This document shows, piece by piece, positions 62,337-64,000 of a stretch of 64,000 nucleotides of DNA. Source of the stretch: Caballeronia sp. SEWSISQ10-4 2 (lineage in GTDB: Bacteria > Pseudomonadota > Gammaproteobacteria > Burkholderiales > Burkholderiaceae); NCBI RefSeq assembly GCF_030464885.1, contig NZ_JALPRJ010000007.1:62001-126000 (forward strand). The letters are read 5' to 3'. Positions within the stretch are counted from its first letter, which is position 1. The number at the start of each line of letters is the position of its first letter. The notes below the pieces were generated by a model. That model did no database searches and was not told where the DNA came from. It saw nothing but the letters and a program-made list of their open reading frames with translations. Made by a program: the position numbers and the translations under genes.

Positions 62337-62635
62337 GGCAACCTCAACTTCGATGGTGGTAATGATCCTGACGGTTTGAAATCCGTCCGAGCACGATGCG
62401 TTCCACGGCCGGCAAGCCTTCGATGAAACCATCGCGTATCAAGACCATGAAGCATCCGTCATCCCATCGCATCTTGGCAATGAAAAGCGGGCTCATAGGC
62501 CGTTTGGATGCCTGTGGAGCGCACTTTCCGCACTTTCGTCACCAATCGTCGAGTTTGATCTACACCTCGTTTTCAATCGGCGCGCGGAAGCCGGCGCGCC
62601 AAGCAGCAGGCAGAGCGAACGTGGCCGTGGCGTAG
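62337..62635. other. Intergenic region without recognised feature
   Basis: 299 bp between the BrkB start and the NrtA-like stop. Small frames here lack ribosome sites and coding bias. I see no convincing repeat or hairpin. Confidence 0.4.
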
Positions 62636-63787
62636 TCAGGCGCGTACAGCGAACCCGTCGAGATAGGCGGCCGAATCTCGTCCGTCCCAGATTCGTCCAT
62701 CGATCAGCACGTCGGCGCGAATCTCGTCCGGCACGCGAACGTCCGCTAACGCGGCAGCCTCGCGATACAGCGCCGTCTGGCTGATTGCCGATGCAATCGC
62801 GGCGTCGTCGTGATCGCCGCTCAGCAAACCCCATCGGCGATATTGCGTGAGGAACCACAGGCCATCGGACGGGCGTGGATAGTTGACTGCGCCTTCATCG
62901 AAGAAGCTGACGGGTAATGGCCGTTTGGGGAATTGCGCAACGTCATAGTCGCCGAGCAGTCGCGGCGCGATCAGCTCCTGCGGCACGCCGATCAACTCGG
63001 GCGCCGCGAGCCACGTGGAGATGTCGGCACGATGCGCGGGGCTGTCGAGCCAACGGCACGCTTCGAGCATGGTCTGGACCAGCGCGCGTGCCGTGTTGGG
63101 ATAAAGCTCCACGAAATCGCGCCGGCTGGCAAGGACTTTTTCCGGATGGTTCGGCCAGATCTCGCTCGTGACCGCTACGGTCCGTCCCGCCTGACGCGCC
63201 TCGGCAACCGCGTTCCACGGCTCGCCGACACACAGGCCGTCGAGCTGGCCCTCGGCGAGCGCATCGACCATTTGCGGCGGCGGAATCACGATGCTGCGAA
63301 TGTCGCGCAACGGATGCACGCCAAGAGCTGCGAGCCAGTAATACAACCACATCGCGTGCGTGCCGGTCGGAAAGGTCTGCGCGAAGACAGGAGGGCGGCC
63401 GAGCGAGGCAAGCGCCTCCTTCAAATTTCCGCTTTCGTTAAACGCCTCGGCAAGCGGATTCGACAGCGTGATTGCCTGGCCATTGCGGTTCAGCACCATC
63501 AGCACGGCCATGTCACCCTGCGGTCCGCCGATGCCCAGTTGCACGCCATACACGAGGCCATAAAGCGCGTGCGCCGCGTCGATCTCGCCGGACAAAAGCT
63601 TGTCGCGCACGGCTGCCCAGGACGGTTGCCGGCACAGTTCCAACGTCAGCCCGTGGCTATGCCCGAACTCGAGGATCTTGGCAGCGGCCAGCGGGGCGGC
63701 ATCGCTCAGCGCCACGAAACCAAGACGGACGTGGGTTTTCTCGGGCTTGTCGGCGAGGCTGCGTGAAGCAGCTTTGGGCGTATTCAT
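62636..63787 (-). CDS. NrtA/CmpA-like nitrate-sensing protein (cytosolic, no signal)
   Basis: 383 residues. The binding-protein fold is VRLGFVALSDAAPLAAAKIL, QPSWAAVRDKLLSGEIDAAHAL, and a NrtA-like GTHAMWLYYWLAALGVHPLRDI and PPPQMVDALAEGQLDGLCVGEPWN. There is no signal peptide, so it is cytosolic, matching NasS-type nitrate sensors rather than a periplasmic receptor. In NasS/NasT pairs the sensor binds nitrate and frees the ANTAR antiterminator. The gene follows an ANTAR gene on the same strand by 10 bp. Confidence 0.85.
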   Translation of the reverse strand: MNTPKAASRSLADKPEKTHVRLGFVALSDAAPLAAAKILEFGHSHGLTLELCRQPSWAAVRDKLLSGEIDAAHALYGLVYGVQLGIGGPQGDMAVLMVLNRNGQAITLSNPLAEAFNESGNLKEALASLGRPPVFAQTFPTGTHAMWLYYWLAALGVHPLRDIRSIVIPPPQMVDALAEGQLDGLCVGEPWNAVAEARQAGRTVAVTSEIWPNHPEKVLASRRDFVELYPNTARALVQTMLEACRWLDSPAHRADISTWLAAPELIGVPQELIAPRLLGDYDVAQFPKRPLPVSFFDEGAVNYPRPSDGLWFLTQYRRWGLLSGDHDDAAIASAISQTALYREAAALADVRVPDEIRADVLIDGRIWDGRDSAAYLDGFAVRA

Positions 63788-63797
63788 GTTATGCGGG

Positions 63798-64000
63798 CTA
63801 CCCTAATAAATCGGTCATCGATACCAACTGGCGCGCGACCTCGGCAAGCTTCACTCCCTGATCCATTGCACGCTTGCGCAGGGTGGCGTACGCCTCGGGT
63901 TCGGACATCTTGCGCCGGTCCATCAGCAGGCGTTTGGCCCGGTCGATAAGCTTGCGGTCCGCCAGTTCGTTCTCGGCTTCGGCGAGGCGCTTGCGCAGTT
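63798..64000 (-). CDS. ANTAR-domain antiterminator (NasT-like), partial
   Basis: Only the C-terminal about 67 residues fall in the window. It is a classical ANTAR three-helix RNA-binding domain: RKLIDRAKRLLMDRRKMSEP and AYATLRKRAMDQGVKLAEVA. The N-terminal receiver-like part lies beyond 64000. NasT binds leader RNA of nitrate assimilation operons to prevent termination and is held by NasS. Its stop is 10 bp from the sensor start, so the two are co-transcribed. Confidence 0.88.
   Translation of the reverse strand, partial: LRKRLAEAENELADRKLIDRAKRLLMDRRKMSEPEAYATLRKRAMDQGVKLAEVARQLVSMTDLLG

Overview
The window looks like chromosomal DNA from a Burkholderiaceae member, most likely Paraburkholderia, Caballeronia or Burkholderia. 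GC content is about 60-63 percent. The gene set is typical of that group: FlhDC, a trimeric Gram-negative porin, a MocR regulator, an MprF/AcvB pair, PobA, an AcpA-type acid phosphatase, a BrkB/YihY protein, and an HU-like protein with an alanine/lysine-rich N-terminal tail. I found no rRNA, tRNA, CRISPR array, intact transposase or prophage. Genus and species are inferred from gene content only.

Layout. (1) 1-7.8 kb: a HAD phosphatase, a Na/Pi-cotransporter with a PhoU-like tail, a DeoR repressor, and a divergent four-gene ABC importer; together they suggest uptake of a phosphorylated or anionic small molecule. (2) 7.8-9.6 kb: a BrnT/BrnA toxin-antitoxin pair with an operator over the start codon, then two small lipoproteins. 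(3) 9.9-13.8 kb: the mprF-acvB operon for making and hydrolysing aminoacyl-phosphatidylglycerol. (4) 13.8-26.7 kb: metabolic genes: an M20 peptidase, an Ldh-type dehydrogenase, an SDR/LysR divergent pair, RidA, an HdeD-papain-like fusion, an AcpA-type phosphatase, TauE/SafE and a glycogen-debranching-type enzyme. (5) 26.7-31.1 kb: pobA, a GNAT, and an aldo/keto reductase divergent from an AraC regulator. (6) 31.1-38.8 kb: small exported proteins (one apparently frameshifted), SelD, a CDF transporter, a large MscS channel, a GNAT and a purine-nucleoside-permease-type protein. (7) 38.8-40.5 kb: flhDC behind a 690-bp regulatory region carrying a recurring TGTTACAAC motif. (8) 40.7-51.7 kb: a hydrolase, a PQQ-propeller-like lipoprotein, a 3-methyladenine glycosylase, a DHA2 transporter divergent from an ArsR-type regulator, an omega-aminotransferase divergent from a MocR regulator, two tiny proteins and a LysE exporter. 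(9) 51.9-54.4 kb: a decay zone with remnants of a PLD/endonuclease locus and of a DHA2 transporter around an intact HU-like gene. (10) 54.5-59 kb: an ATP-grasp, alpha-E, transglutaminase and Anbu (proteasome-like) cluster. (11) 59-64 kb: a porin, a BrkB protein and a NrtA-like/ANTAR nitrate regulatory pair running off the end.

The most interesting system is the 54.6-59.0 kb cluster. It pairs a predicted peptide-bond-forming module (ATP-grasp plus alpha-E) with two peptidase folds (transglutaminase and the self-compartmentalising Anbu protease). The gene association is known from comparative genomics, but its substrate is not settled.
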